A model generated the notes under the pieces. That model worked only from the letters and a program-made list of their open reading frames with translations. It did no database searches and was not told where the DNA came from. A program made the translations under genes and the position numbers. This document shows, piece after piece, positions 26,245 to 36,682 of a DNA stretch of 64,000 nt; within the stretch, counting starts at the first letter, position 1, and every line of letters starts with the position of its first letter. Source of the DNA: DASUAS01 sp963841415 (lineage in GTDB: Bacteria; Actinomycetota; Acidimicrobiia; IMCC26256; DASPTH01); contig CAWJCN010000001.1 in assembly GCA_963841415.1 (NCBI GenBank), positions 248,001 to 312,000 of the forward strand. The letters are read 5' to 3'.

Positions 26245-26652
26245 ATGTCGCTCGTGAAGTTGCTTCCCGCGTGGTTCCACGCGATCGCCGACTACGCCGT
26301 CGGCATCCTGCTCATCGTCGTCGCGATCGCTGCAGACGGATCCGACGGCGCGACCGCCACCGGGGTCGTCGTGGGCGCCGTCGTGCTGCTCGTGAGCGCG
26401 CTCACCCGCTACCCGCTCGGCATCGCCAAGGTGCTGCCGTTCACCGTCCACTCGGTCGGCGACTACCTCGCGGCGGCCCTGTTGATCATCGCTCCGTTCG
26501 CGTTGAACTTCGCCGACGCGGAGAGCGGCCTCGCGGTGTTCTACGTGGTGATGGGCGTCGCGGTGCTGGCCGTCAGCCTGATCACGAACTACCAGTACAG
26601 CCCCGAGCGAGCCGGCGACGGCGTGGGTTCCACCCGCCCCGTCACCGCTTGA
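26245..26652 (+). CDS. Small membrane protein, four predicted helices (hypothetical)
   Basis: ATG 26245 follows GAGGAGG at 7 nt and gives 135 residues. Four hydrophobic stretches are visible: DYAVGILLIVVAIAA, GVVVGAVVLLVSAL, DYLAAALLIIAPFAL and AVFYVVMGVAVLAVSLI. WFHAIADY and HSVGDYL before helices 1 and 3 are alike, so the protein looks like a duplicated two-helix unit, each with a His and an Asp at the membrane face. It resembles small SPW-type proteins, but I cannot name a function. An in-frame ATG at 26182 is too far from a ribosome site. Confidence 0.75.
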   Translation: MSLVKLLPAWFHAIADYAVGILLIVVAIAADGSDGATATGVVVGAVVLLVSALTRYPLGIAKVLPFTVHSVGDYLAAALLIIAPFALNFADAESGLAVFYVVMGVAVLAVSLITNYQYSPERAGDGVGSTRPVTA

Positions 26653-26679
26653 TCCGCAACGCACCTGCTCGACCGTCCC

Positions 26680-26709
26680 GCGGCGGTCGTCCTCCCGGAC
26701 GGCCGCCGC
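26680..26709. terminator. GC-rich hairpin between membrane protein gene and tig
   Basis: GCGGCGGTCGTCC pairs with GGACGGCCGCCGC across a three-base loop, with one G-U pair. There is no T run, as is common for terminators in high-GC actinobacteria. It lies 31 bp before the tig -10 box. Terminator function is inference. Confidence 0.5.
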
Positions 26710-26739
26710 TGATCGTTCCGATCTGGGGAACGCAGCCAA

Positions 26740-26745
26740 TAGACT
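26740..26745 (+). promoter_or_regulatory. -10 box for tig
   Basis: TAGACT is followed by 10 nt to ATG 26756, so the 5' leader would be a few bases at most and no ribosome site is visible. Confidence 0.45.
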
Positions 26746-26755
26746 GCGCAGCCCC

Positions 26756-28216
26756 ATGTCTCTCACCACGTCCGTCGAAACGCTCGACGGCAACAAGGTT
26801 CGCCTCCACGTTGCGATCCCGGCCGAAGACTTCGAGCAGGCCATCGACGCCGCGTTCCGGAAGCTCGCCAAGGAAGTGAAGATGCCGGGCTTCCGTCCCG
26901 GCAAGGCGCCCCGCCGCCTCCTCGAAGCCCGCATGGGCAGCGAGGTCGGCCGCGACCAGGCGCTGCGCGATTCGCTGCCCGAGTACTACGCGGAGGCGGT
27001 GGTCGTCGAAGACGTCGACGTGATCGCGCCACCCGAGATCGACATCACCGCCGGCGAAGAGTCGGGCGACGTCGAGTTCGACGCGGTGGTGGAAGTACGG
27101 CCCGTCGTCGCGGTGCAGGGTCACGACCACCTGCGGATCGAGATCGAGCGGCCGGCGGTCGCCGAGGAAGACATCGAGCGTCAGGTCGACATGCTGCGCG
27201 ATCGCTTCGCCGACCTCGAAGACAGCGCGGCTCCCCTCACCGACGGCGACTTCGCCGAGATCGACATCAAGGGCTACATCCACGACGAGTCGATCGAGGG
27301 CCTCACCGCCACCGACTACCTCTACGAGGTCGGGTCCGGCATCGTCGTGCCCAACCTCGACGAAGAGCTGCACGGCAAGCGCCCCGGCGACATCCTGAAG
27401 TTCCTCGACACGCTGCCCGAGCGCTTCGGCGATCGGGCAGGCGATGAGGTCGCGTTCCAGGTGCTCGTGAAGGAAGCGAAGAAGAAGGTGCTCCCCGAGC
27501 TCACCGACGAGTGGGTCAGCGAGGTGAGCGAGTTCGACACCGTCGAGGGCCTGCAGGACGACGTGCGCACCCGCCTCGACATGTACGCCCGCGTGCAGGC
27601 CTCGATGGCCATGCGGGAGAAGATCTTCGAGGCGGCCGCGGCGCTCGTCCCCGACGACGTGCCCGAGACGCTCGTGAACAACGAGATGGAGCGGCGCCTG
27701 CACGATCTCGCGCACCGGCTCGAAGAGCAGGGCTTGCGCATGACCATCCCGCAGTACCTGTCCGCCACCGGGCAGGAGCAACAGGAGTTCGTCGACGACG
27801 TTCGGGCCGGAGCCACGCAGGCCGTGCGCGCCGACCTCGCACTGCGGGCCGTGATCGCCCAGGAGGAGATCGCGCCGACCGACGAGGAGGTCGACGCCGA
27901 GGTCGAGCGGATCGCGCAGCAGATGGACGAGAAGAAGGCCAAGGTCCGCAAGGATCTCGAACGGCGGGGTGTGATCGAGGCGGTACGCTCGGAGATCGCA
28001 CGAGGCAAGGCGCTCGCGTTTCTGATGGACCACGCGGAAGTGGTCGACGCCGACGGCGAACCCGTCGACCTGTCGCTCCCACAGCCCGAGGCGCCGGAGG
28101 AGACGGAACCCGAGGAATCCGAGGGAACCAACAGCGACGGCCCCGTCACCGACGAACCAGCCGAAGCATCGGAAGCACCGGGAGCACCGGAACCGGAAGA
28201 GGAGCCAGCGTCGTGA
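26756..28216 (+). CDS. tig: Trigger factor (ribosome-associated chaperone/prolyl isomerase)
   Basis: 486 residues in the usual three domains: the ribosome-binding N domain with the signature FRKLAKEVKMPGFRPGKAPR (residues about 33-52), the FKBP-type isomerase domain (DGDFAEIDIKGY onward, about 160-245), and the helical C-terminal chaperone arms (from LPELTDEWVSE). The acidic tail (PEETEPEESEG, PEPEEEPAS) is typical of actinobacterial trigger factors. It binds nascent chains at the exit tunnel. It is immediately upstream of clpP, and its TGA overlaps the clpP GTG, tying folding and proteolysis in one operon. Confidence 0.97.
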   Translation: MSLTTSVETLDGNKVRLHVAIPAEDFEQAIDAAFRKLAKEVKMPGFRPGKAPRRLLEARMGSEVGRDQALRDSLPEYYAEAVVVEDVDVIAPPEIDITAGEESGDVEFDAVVEVRPVVAVQGHDHLRIEIERPAVAEEDIERQVDMLRDRFADLEDSAAPLTDGDFAEIDIKGYIHDESIEGLTATDYLYEVGSGIVVPNLDEELHGKRPGDILKFLDTLPERFGDRAGDEVAFQVLVKEAKKKVLPELTDEWVSEVSEFDTVEGLQDDVRTRLDMYARVQASMAMREKIFEAAAALVPDDVPETLVNNEMERRLHDLAHRLEEQGLRMTIPQYLSATGQEQQEFVDDVRAGATQAVRADLALRAVIAQEEIAPTDEEVDAEVERIAQQMDEKKAKVRKDLERRGVIEAVRSEIARGKALAFLMDHAEVVDADGEPVDLSLPQPEAPEETEPEESEGTNSDGPVTDEPAEASEAPGAPEPEEEPAS

Positions 28217-28848
28217 GCAACAACTTCCACAACGTGTACGTCCCGAACGTCACCCAAGACACCCCGCGCGGCCCCGACCGCAACGACATCTTCTCGCGGC
28301 TGCTGCAGGATCGGATCATCTTCCTCGGCACGCCGATCGACGACGTCGTCGCCAACATCGTGATCGCGCAGCTGCTCCACCTCGAGAGCGAGCAGCCCGA
28401 CAAGGACATCTCGATCTACATCAACTCGCCCGGCGGGGAGATCACGGGTCTCTTCGCCATCTACGACACGATGCAGTTCATCAAGCCCGACGTGTCGACC
28501 ATCTGCCTCGGCCAGGCCGCGTCGGCGGCGGCGGTGATCCTCGCCGCCGGCACCCCCGGGAAGCGCTACATCCTCCCGCACTCACGGGTGCTCATCCACC
28601 AGCCCCACGGTGGCGCATCCGGGCAGGCCGTCGACATCGAGATCCAGGCCAAGGAGATCGTGCGCATGCGCGAATCCCTCGACGAGATCCTCGCCCACCA
28701 CACCGGGCAGGAGGTCGAGAAGGTCGCCCGCGACACCGACCGCGACTTCATCATGGGCGCGACGGAGGCCAAGGAGTACGGGATCGTCGACGAAGTCATC
28801 ACCAACCGGGAACTCGCGGCTGTCGGCGTGCCGGCAGGTGTGAGCTGA
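28213..28848 (+). CDS. clpP: ATP-dependent Clp protease proteolytic subunit
   Basis: 211 residues. The serine-protease triad is visible: Ser in GQAASAAAVIL, His in HSRVLIHQPHGG, and Asp in the DRDFIMGATEAKEYG region. The N-terminal axial region and the handle helix are present (ESEQPDKDISIYINSPGG). Actinobacteria usually have two ClpP proteins; only one is in this window, and a second may lie elsewhere. The 14-mer degrades proteins fed by ClpX, which is encoded 62 bp downstream. GTG start coupled to tig. Confidence 0.97.
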   Translation: MSNNFHNVYVPNVTQDTPRGPDRNDIFSRLLQDRIIFLGTPIDDVVANIVIAQLLHLESEQPDKDISIYINSPGGEITGLFAIYDTMQFIKPDVSTICLGQAASAAAVILAAGTPGKRYILPHSRVLIHQPHGGASGQAVDIEIQAKEIVRMRESLDEILAHHTGQEVEKVARDTDRDFIMGATEAKEYGIVDEVITNRELAAVGVPAGVS

Positions 28849-28910
28849 CCTGACGCCAGTGTTCAGGAGTTGGCGTCGGGCTCGATCGAGCAAGCGCAGG
28901 AGGGGGACTC

Positions 28911-30167
<1,257 letters not shown>

Positions 30168-30174
30168 CTGACGA

Positions 30175-31206
30175 GTGGCAGTCACCATCCCGCGGTTCGC
30201 GCTGCGGAGCTCCGAGTCGGGACGGCGTCTCGACATCTTCCTGGTGTGCGCGATCGCGTCGGTGCTGAGCAACCGCGTCTTCCTGATCATCACGGGGTAC
30301 CCGCAGCTGGGCAACGGGACCCTGCACATCTCGCACGCGATCTGGGGTGCGTTGATGATGGCGATCGCCATCATCTTCTCGATCTCGTTCCTCGCTCCGG
30401 GCAACCGCACGTTCATCGCCTTCATCGGCGGTTGCGGCTTCGGCTGGTTCATCGACGAGCTGGGCAAGTTCATCACCCGCGACGTCAACTACTTCTTCGA
30501 ACCGACCATCGCGCTCATCTACATGGTGTTCATCGCCATGTACCTGGTGTTCCGCGGGATCCAGCGGCGCGAGTACACCGCCGAGGAAGCCGTGCTGAAC
30601 GGACTCGAGGCGCTCAAGTCGGCCGCGATCGGCGAGCTGAGCGAGCCGCGGCGGGTCGCGGCGATGTCGTTGCTCGACCAGACCGGCGCCGACGACGCCG
30701 TCGCCCGCCAAGTTCGCGCGCTCCTCGCCGACGAGAGCGGGCTGCCCGATCCGCGACCCAACCGTTTCGAGCGGTGGGGTCGCGGCGTGCGGCTCTGGTA
30801 TCTCGGGCTGGCCGCGCGGCACTGGTTCGAGCGGGCCGTGGTCGCCTGGTTCGTGGTCGTCGGCTCGGGGCAGCTCGTGGTCGCGATCGTGCTGGCTCTC
30901 GACCACAACGCGATTCGAGGGTTCGAGGAGTGGGCCACCGTCGTGTCGAGCGGCGTCTCGGGCGCGCTCATCGTGGTGGGTGTCGTCGACCTCGTGCGTC
31001 ACCACCGGGTCTCGGCATACCGGTGGTTCGAGCGAGGTGTGCTGGTGCAGATCTTCGTGACGCAGGTCTTCCAGTTCGCGCAGGAGCAGCTCGCAGGTGT
31101 GTTCGGCCTCGTGTTCAACATCCTGGTGTGGGTCGCGATCCGCTCCATGATCCGCGCCGAAGCCGAGCGGGAAGTCGTGGCCGGATCCCAACCGGTGGCT
31201 TCCTAG
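30175..31206 (+). CDS. Conserved polytopic membrane protein of unknown function
   Basis: GTG 30175 gives 343 residues. I see about seven hydrophobic segments in two groups: IFLVCAIASVLS, WGALMMAIAIIFSISFLA, RTFIAFIGGCGFGWFIDELG and IALIYMVFIAMYLVF, then a soluble helical middle of about 90 residues (LEALKSAAIGELSEP to GLPDPRPNRFERW), then AVVAWFVVVGSGQLVVAIVLAL, VSGALIVVGVVDLV and VFGLVFNILVWVAI. The charged residues in HISHAIWG and FIDELGKF inside the first group are unusual for a simple anchor. It sits between clpX and valS, 7 bp after clpX. I cannot assign a function. Confidence 0.85.
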   Translation: MAVTIPRFALRSSESGRRLDIFLVCAIASVLSNRVFLIITGYPQLGNGTLHISHAIWGALMMAIAIIFSISFLAPGNRTFIAFIGGCGFGWFIDELGKFITRDVNYFFEPTIALIYMVFIAMYLVFRGIQRREYTAEEAVLNGLEALKSAAIGELSEPRRVAAMSLLDQTGADDAVARQVRALLADESGLPDPRPNRFERWGRGVRLWYLGLAARHWFERAVVAWFVVVGSGQLVVAIVLALDHNAIRGFEEWATVVSSGVSGALIVVGVVDLVRHHRVSAYRWFERGVLVQIFVTQVFQFAQEQLAGVFGLVFNILVWVAIRSMIRAEAEREVVAGSQPVAS

Positions 31207-31209
31207 ACT
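31204..31209 (+). promoter_or_regulatory. Leaderless -10 box for valS
   Basis: TAGACT sits 7 nt from ATG 31217. The TAG of this box is the stop codon of the upstream membrane protein gene, so promoter and stop share bases. Confidence 0.6.
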
Positions 31210-31216
31210 CGCCGGG

Positions 31217-33769
31217 ATGAGCGAAGTTCCCGACAAGCCCGGTCTCGACGGGATCGAGAACAAGTGGGCGTCTCGCTGGGACGCGGAAGGCACCTACACG
31301 TTCGATCGCACGAAGACGCGCGCCGAGGTGTACGCGATCGACACGCCGCCGCCCACGGTGAGCGGCAACCTCCACGTGGGGCACGTGTTCTCGTACACCC
31401 ACACCGACGCCGTCGCCCGCTTCCAGCGCATGCGCGGCCGCGAGGTCTTCTACCCGATGGGGTGGGACGACAACGGAGTGCCCACCGAGCGCCGGGTCCA
31501 GAACTACTACGGCGTTCGCTGCGACCCGTCGTTGCCCTACGACGCCGACTTCACGCCACCTGAGAAGCCAGGGAAGCAGGAGATCCCGATCAGCCGCCAG
31601 AACTTCGTCGAGCTCTGCGACCAGCTCGTGGTCGAGGACGAGCAGAAGTTCGAGGAGCTCTGGCGCACGCTCGGCCTGTCGGTCGACTGGTCGACGACCT
31701 ACACCACCATCGGCACGCGGGCCCGCCGGGCGTCGCAGCGCGCCTTCCTGCGCATGCTCGCCCGCGGCGAGGCCTACCAGTCGGAGGCACCCACGCTCTG
31801 GGACGTCGACTTCCGGATGGCGGTCTCACAGGCCGAGCTCGAGGACCGGGAGCTGCCCGGCGCCTACCACGCCGTTCGCTTCGCGGGCACCGACGGTGAC
31901 GGCGACCTCGTCGTCGAGACGACCCGACCCGAGCTGATTCCGGCGTGCGTGGCACTCGTGGCGCATCCGGACGACGAGCGCTACTCGCCGCGCTTCGGCC
32001 ACCAGGTCACGACGCCGCTCTTCGGGGTGAAGGTGCCGGTGTTGCCGCACCCGCTCGCCGACCCCGAGAAGGGGTCGGGCATCGCCATGATCTGCACCTT
32101 CGGCGACACCACCGACGTGGTCTGGTGGCGCGAGCTGCACCTCCCGACCCGCACGGTGATCGGACGCGACGGACGGCTGCTCCCACAGACGCCCGAGTGG
32201 GGTGACGCGGCGCCCGAGGCCGAGACGCGTTACGCCGAGCTTTCGGGTAAGACCGCGAAGCAGGCGCAGGCGCGCATCGTCGAGCTGCTCGACGAGCAGG
32301 GCGAGCTGGTGGGCGCGCCGAAGCCCATCACCCACCCGGTGAAGTTCTACGAGCGCGGCGATCGCCCGCTCGAGATCGTGTCGTCGCGGCAGTGGTACAT
32401 CCGCAACGGTGGACGCGACCCCGAGCTGCGCGCCGCGTTCCTCGAGCGTGGGAGCGAGTTGCGTTGGCATCCCGCGCACATGTGCAGCCGCTACGAGAGT
32501 TGGGTCGAGGGCCTCAACTCCGACTGGTTGATCAGCCGCCAGCGCTACTTCGGCGTGCCGTTCCCGCTCTGGTACCCGCTCGGCGCCGACGGCGAGGTCG
32601 ACTACGCCAACCCGTTGGTCCCCGACGAACCGCGGCTGCCGATCGATCCCACCAGCGACGTCCCCGACGGCTACACCGAAGACCAGCGGGGCAAGCCGGA
32701 TGGGTTCGTCGCCGATCCCGACGTGATGGACACCTGGGCGACGTCGTCGCTCACCCCGGAGATCGCCGCCGGTTGGGAAGACGATCCCGACCTCTTCGCA
32801 CGTGTGTTCCCGATGGACCTGCGCCCGCAGGCGTTCGAGATCATCCGCACCTGGCTGTTCTCCACCATCGTGCGCGCGCACTTCGAGTTCGACGGGCTGC
32901 CGTGGACCGACGCGGCCATCTCGGGCTGGGTGCTCGACCCCGACCGCAAGAAGATGTCGAAGAGCAAGGGCAACGTCGTCACACCGATGGAACCCATCCT
33001 CCAGTTCGGCGCCGACGCGATGCGCTACTGGGCCTTGAGTGGACGGCCGGGTGTCGACACCGCGGTCGACGAGGGGCAGATGAAGGTGGGGCGGCGCCTC
33101 GCCATCAAGATCCTCAACGCCTCGAAGTTCGCGCTCGGAGTGATGGGCGACGACCGGCCCGCGGCAGCGAGCATCGACCAACCTCTCGACCGGTCGATGC
33201 TCGCCAGCCTCGCCGCGCTGGTCGCCAACGCGACCACGTCGTTCGACGGCTACGACTACGCGCGCGCGCTCGACGCGACCGAGCGGTTCTTCTGGGGCTT
33301 CTGCGACGACTACCTCGAACTGGTCAAGGTCCGCGCGTACGCGGGTTCCGATTCCGCGCGCGCCGCGCTCGCGACCGCGCTCGACATGTTGTTGCGGTTG
33401 TTCGCGCCGCACATGCCCTTCGTCACCGAAGAGGTGTGGTCGTGGTGGCGCAACGGCTCGGTGCACCGAACGACGTGGCCGATTCCCGACGAGCTCGATG
33501 TCTTCTCCGGCGACGATCTCGCGATCTACCCGGCCGCGTCGGCCGTCCTCGGTGAGATCCGCAAGGCGAAGAGCGAAGCGAAGCGGTCCATGCGCACGGA
33601 AGTCACGGCGGTGACCGTGCACACGCCGGCCGAGTTGCTGCGTGCGCTCCGACCCGCACTCGACGACGTGCGCGACGCGGGACGGGTCGTGGGCGAGCTC
33701 GAGCCGGTCGAGGCGGCGGAGCTCCGCGTCGACGTCACGCTCGCACCCCCCGAAGACAAGCCGGAGTGA
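31217..33769 (+). CDS. valS: Valyl-tRNA synthetase
   Basis: 850 residues. The class I HIGH motif is NLHVGHVFSYT (residues about 47-57), and KMSKS is seen as KKMSKSKGNVV (about 577-587). The editing (CP1) domain lies between, with VVETTRPELIPACVALVAHP. The anticodon-binding domain starts after residue 650, and a short charged C-terminal tail (ELRVDVTLAPPE) replaces the long coiled-coil of some ValRS. This gives the shorter ValRS-type layout. It charges tRNA-Val and edits Thr. The stop overlaps folC (GTGA). Confidence 0.96.
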   Translation: MSEVPDKPGLDGIENKWASRWDAEGTYTFDRTKTRAEVYAIDTPPPTVSGNLHVGHVFSYTHTDAVARFQRMRGREVFYPMGWDDNGVPTERRVQNYYGVRCDPSLPYDADFTPPEKPGKQEIPISRQNFVELCDQLVVEDEQKFEELWRTLGLSVDWSTTYTTIGTRARRASQRAFLRMLARGEAYQSEAPTLWDVDFRMAVSQAELEDRELPGAYHAVRFAGTDGDGDLVVETTRPELIPACVALVAHPDDERYSPRFGHQVTTPLFGVKVPVLPHPLADPEKGSGIAMICTFGDTTDVVWWRELHLPTRTVIGRDGRLLPQTPEWGDAAPEAETRYAELSGKTAKQAQARIVELLDEQGELVGAPKPITHPVKFYERGDRPLEIVSSRQWYIRNGGRDPELRAAFLERGSELRWHPAHMCSRYESWVEGLNSDWLISRQRYFGVPFPLWYPLGADGEVDYANPLVPDEPRLPIDPTSDVPDGYTEDQRGKPDGFVADPDVMDTWATSSLTPEIAAGWEDDPDLFARVFPMDLRPQAFEIIRTWLFSTIVRAHFEFDGLPWTDAAISGWVLDPDRKKMSKSKGNVVTPMEPILQFGADAMRYWALSGRPGVDTAVDEGQMKVGRRLAIKILNASKFALGVMGDDRPAAASIDQPLDRSMLASLAALVANATTSFDGYDYARALDATERFFWGFCDDYLELVKVRAYAGSDSARAALATALDMLLRLFAPHMPFVTEEVWSWWRNGSVHRTTWPIPDELDVFSGDDLAIYPAASAVLGEIRKAKSEAKRSMRTEVTAVTVHTPAELLRALRPALDDVRDAGRVVGELEPVEAAELRVDVTLAPPEDKPE

Positions 33770-35094
33770 CGCTCGCTCGGCGCGACGCGCGCACATGGCT
33801 CGACGCCCACGTCAACCTGGAGACGGGGGTGGGCATCCCGGCTCGTGGCGGAGTGGGGAAGCGACTCCTGGCGGTGGAGCGGGAGCGCCCGCTCCTCGAC
33901 CTGCTCGGCTCCCCGCAGGGCGAGTACCCGGTCATCCACCTCACCGGTACCAACGGCAAGACGTCGGTGGCCCGGATGACGGCCGCGCTGCTGGAGGCGG
34001 CCGGGCTCTCGGTGGGCGCATACACCAGCCCGCACCTGGCGCGGGTCAACGAGCGGATCGTGTGGAACGGCGACCCGGTCCCCGACGACGTGCTCGACGA
34101 GCTGCTCGTGGCGGTGGCCGCGGTCGAGGATCTCCTGTCCGACCTGCCCAGCTACTTCGAGATCCTCACCGCCGCGGCACTCCGGTGGTTCGGTGATGTG
34201 GCCGTCGACGTGGCGGTGGTCGAGGTGGGTCTCGGCGGTTCCGGCGACGCCACCAACGTGGTCGACGCGGAGGTCGCGGTCGTCACCAACGTCAGCGTCG
34301 ACCACGTCGAGTACATCGGCCCGACGTTGGCCGACATCGCGGCGGAGAAGGCGGGCATCGTCGAACCGAGCTCGGCGCTGGTGCTCGGCGAGACCGATCC
34401 CGCGCTGGTGCCGTTCTTCCTGGCACGCGAACCGACGTGGGTCGCGCGACGCGACGTCGACTTCGGCGTGCGCGCCAATCGTCTTGCCATCGGTGGACGC
34501 GTGCTCGACCTCTCCACCCCGTACGCGTCGTACGACGACGTGTTCCTCGCGCTGCACGGCGCGCACCAGGCCGACAACGCGGTGCTCGCGCTCACCGCGG
34601 TGGAGGCGTTCCTCGGTCGCGCACTCGATCCCGAGCTCGTCGCGCACGCGTTCCGCACGGTGCAGGCGCCGGGACGACTCGAGGTGGTCGGGCACCAGCC
34701 GCTCGTCTTGCTCGACGGCGTGAAGAACGTCGCGGGCGCGCACGCGCTGCGCGCGGCGCTGGCCGACGAGTTCGCCGACTCACCGCGCACGCTCGTGGTC
34801 GGCCTCATGCGGGAGAAGGAACCGCACGAGATGCTCGAAGCGCTCGGAGTGCGCGACGCGGCCCGGCTCGTGTGCTGTCGCCCGGAGAGCCCGCGAGGAC
34901 ACCCCGCGTCGGTGGTTGCGGATGCCGCGTACGACCTGGGTGTCGAGCGCGACCTGGTCGACGTGATCGACGACGTGCGCCAGGCGGTGACGTACGCGAT
35001 GGGGACCACGCCCCCGGACGGGCAGGTGGTCGTCACCGGTTCGCTCTACGTGGTCAGCCCCGCCCGGGCGTTTCTGGTGCCGTCGGGGCCCTGA
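33766..35094 (+). CDS. folC: Folylpolyglutamate synthase/dihydrofolate synthase
   Basis: GTG 33766 overlaps the valS stop, giving 442 residues. The P-loop is HLTGTNGKTSVARM (residues about 63-76). YTSPHLARVNERI follows and is characteristic of the FolC/Mur ligase fold. VEVGLGGSGDATNVV contains the metal-binding Glu, and LDGVKNVAGAHALRAAL is the C-terminal site (usually DGAHNP; here DGVKNVAGAH). It adds Glu to folates. The valS-folC-ndk order is common in actinobacteria. Confidence 0.94.
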   Translation: MTLARRDARTWLDAHVNLETGVGIPARGGVGKRLLAVERERPLLDLLGSPQGEYPVIHLTGTNGKTSVARMTAALLEAAGLSVGAYTSPHLARVNERIVWNGDPVPDDVLDELLVAVAAVEDLLSDLPSYFEILTAAALRWFGDVAVDVAVVEVGLGGSGDATNVVDAEVAVVTNVSVDHVEYIGPTLADIAAEKAGIVEPSSALVLGETDPALVPFFLAREPTWVARRDVDFGVRANRLAIGGRVLDLSTPYASYDDVFLALHGAHQADNAVLALTAVEAFLGRALDPELVAHAFRTVQAPGRLEVVGHQPLVLLDGVKNVAGAHALRAALADEFADSPRTLVVGLMREKEPHEMLEALGVRDAARLVCCRPESPRGHPASVVADAAYDLGVERDLVDVIDDVRQAVTYAMGTTPPDGQVVVTGSLYVVSPARAFLVPSGP

Positions 35095-35096
35095 AC

Positions 35097-35102
35097 TAGC
35101 TT
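35097..35102 (+). promoter_or_regulatory. -10 box for ndk
   Basis: TAGCTT ends 9 nt before ATG 35112 and lies immediately after the folC stop. No ribosome site is visible, so a leaderless or near-leaderless message is likely. Confidence 0.45.
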
Positions 35103-35111
35103 CGCTCCCTC

Positions 35112-35528
35112 ATGAGCACCCGGACCCTCGTCCTCTGCAAGCCCGACGCGGTCGAGCGCCGCCTCGTCGGCGAGATCGTCGGCCGTCTCGAGCGCAAGGG
35201 GCTGACCATCGTCGCACTCGAGCTGCGGACGATCGATGCCGACCTGGCCGGTCGCCACTACGACGAGCACCGCGACAAGCCGTTCTTCGACGACCTGGTG
35301 TCGTTCATCACCCGGAGCCCCCTGGTGGCCATGGTGATCGAGGGCGGGCCCGACACGTGGCAGGTCGTGCGGAATCTCATGGGTGTGACCAACCCCCGCG
35401 AGGCTGCTCCGGGCACGATCCGTGGCGATCTCGCGCTGGAGACGGGCGAGAACCTGGTGCACGGGTCCGACGGTCCGGAGTCGGCCGAGCGCGAGATCTC
35501 GCTGTTCTTCCCTCGACTTGCGTCGTAA
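35112..35528 (+). CDS. ndk: Nucleoside-diphosphate kinase
   Basis: 138 residues, standard length. It starts TRTLVLCKPDAVERRLVGEI, with the invariant KPDA motif. The phospho-acceptor His is in NLVHGSDGPESAEREISLFF, the family signature NxxHGSD. It moves the gamma phosphate between nucleotides to balance NTP/dNTP pools. It is a single gene between folC and mreB, with a -10 box (35097-35102) suggesting separate expression. Confidence 0.97.
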   Translation: MSTRTLVLCKPDAVERRLVGEIVGRLERKGLTIVALELRTIDADLAGRHYDEHRDKPFFDDLVSFITRSPLVAMVIEGGPDTWQVVRNLMGVTNPREAAPGTIRGDLALETGENLVHGSDGPESAEREISLFFPRLAS

Positions 35529-35617
35529 CTCGAAAGTTCACGGCACCACCCCGACGCGGGCCAGGTCGGTTCGCTAGCCTGTCGCGGGACCGAGCCCACC
35601 CCGGAGACCCTTCCCCT

Positions 35618-36655
35618 GTGCCTGAGCCCTGGTTTTCTTCAGTAGTCGGACGTGACATGGCCGTCGACCTGGGCACGGCGAACACGCTCGTGTACGTGCG
35701 CGGCAAGGGGATCGTGCTCGACGAACCGTCGATCGTCGCGATGAACACGCGCGACGGACGCCTCCTCGCCGTCGGCACCGAAGCGAAGCGCATGCTCGGC
35801 CGCACGCCGGGTCACATCGAAGCCGTTCGCCCGCTCAAGGACGGCGTGATCGCCGATTTCGACATCTGCGAGAAGATGCTCCGCTACTTCATCCAGCGGG
35901 TGCACCAGCGCAAGTGGGCGAAGCCTCGCATGGTCATCTGCATCCCGTCCGGCATCACCGGCGTCGAGCGCCGCGCCGTGCAGGAGGCCGCCGAGTTCGC
36001 CGGCGCACGCAAGCCGGTCCTGGTGATCGAGGAGCCGATGGCGGCGGCGATCGGTTCGGGACTCCCCGTGCACGAACCGGCGGGCAACATGATCGTCGAC
36101 ATCGGCGGGGGTACCACCGAGGTCGCGGTCATCTCCCTCGGCGGCATCGTCGTCAGCGAGTCGAGCCGCGTCGGTGGTGACGAGTTCGACGAAGCAATCA
36201 TCAACTTCGTGAAGCGCGAGTACTCACTCGCGCTGGGTGAGCGCACCGCGGAAGAAGTGAAGGTGCAGCTCGCGAGCGCGTGGCCTCTCGAGGAGGAGCT
36301 CTACGCGGAAGTGCGCGGCCGCGACCTCGTCACCGGCCTGCCCAAGACGATCGTCCTCTCCACTGTCGAGATCCGTGAAGCCGTCGAGGAACCCACCGCG
36401 TCGATCGTCGACTCGGTGAAGGTCACCCTCGACCAGACGCCGCCCGAACTCGCGGCCGACATCATGGAGCGAGGCATCGTCATCACCGGCGGCGGCGCGC
36501 AGCTCATCGGACTCGACAACGCGATCCAGGCCGAGACCGGCATGCCGGTGCACCGGGCGAAGCACCCGCTGTACTCGGTGGTCCTCGGTTCGGGTCAGTG
36601 CCTCGAGAACTTCGATGTGCTGCAGCAGGTCCTGAGCTCCTCGCCCCAGGACTGA
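35618..36655 (+). CDS. mreB: Rod shape-determining protein MreB (actin homologue)
   Basis: GTG 35618 gives 345 residues. Actin-fold signatures are visible: phosphate 1 DLGTANTLVYVRGKG, connect 1 (VIEEPMAAAIGSG), phosphate 2 VDIGGGTTEVAVISL, and adenosine GIVITGGGAQLIGLD. A short N-terminus with PEPWFSS may contain the membrane-binding hydrophobic segment. MreB polymers guide lateral wall synthesis. The mreB-mreC-mreD-mrdA-rodA order follows directly, so this is the elongasome operon, and the cell is probably rod-shaped. The open frame extends upstream to 35357 but that part is out of family. Confidence 0.95.
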   Translation: MPEPWFSSVVGRDMAVDLGTANTLVYVRGKGIVLDEPSIVAMNTRDGRLLAVGTEAKRMLGRTPGHIEAVRPLKDGVIADFDICEKMLRYFIQRVHQRKWAKPRMVICIPSGITGVERRAVQEAAEFAGARKPVLVIEEPMAAAIGSGLPVHEPAGNMIVDIGGGTTEVAVISLGGIVVSESSRVGGDEFDEAIINFVKREYSLALGERTAEEVKVQLASAWPLEEELYAEVRGRDLVTGLPKTIVLSTVEIREAVEEPTASIVDSVKVTLDQTPPELAADIMERGIVITGGGAQLIGLDNAIQAETGMPVHRAKHPLYSVVLGSGQCLENFDVLQQVLSSSPQD

Positions 36656-36682
36656 CCGCCCCCGCTGGGGCGCGCGAGCACC

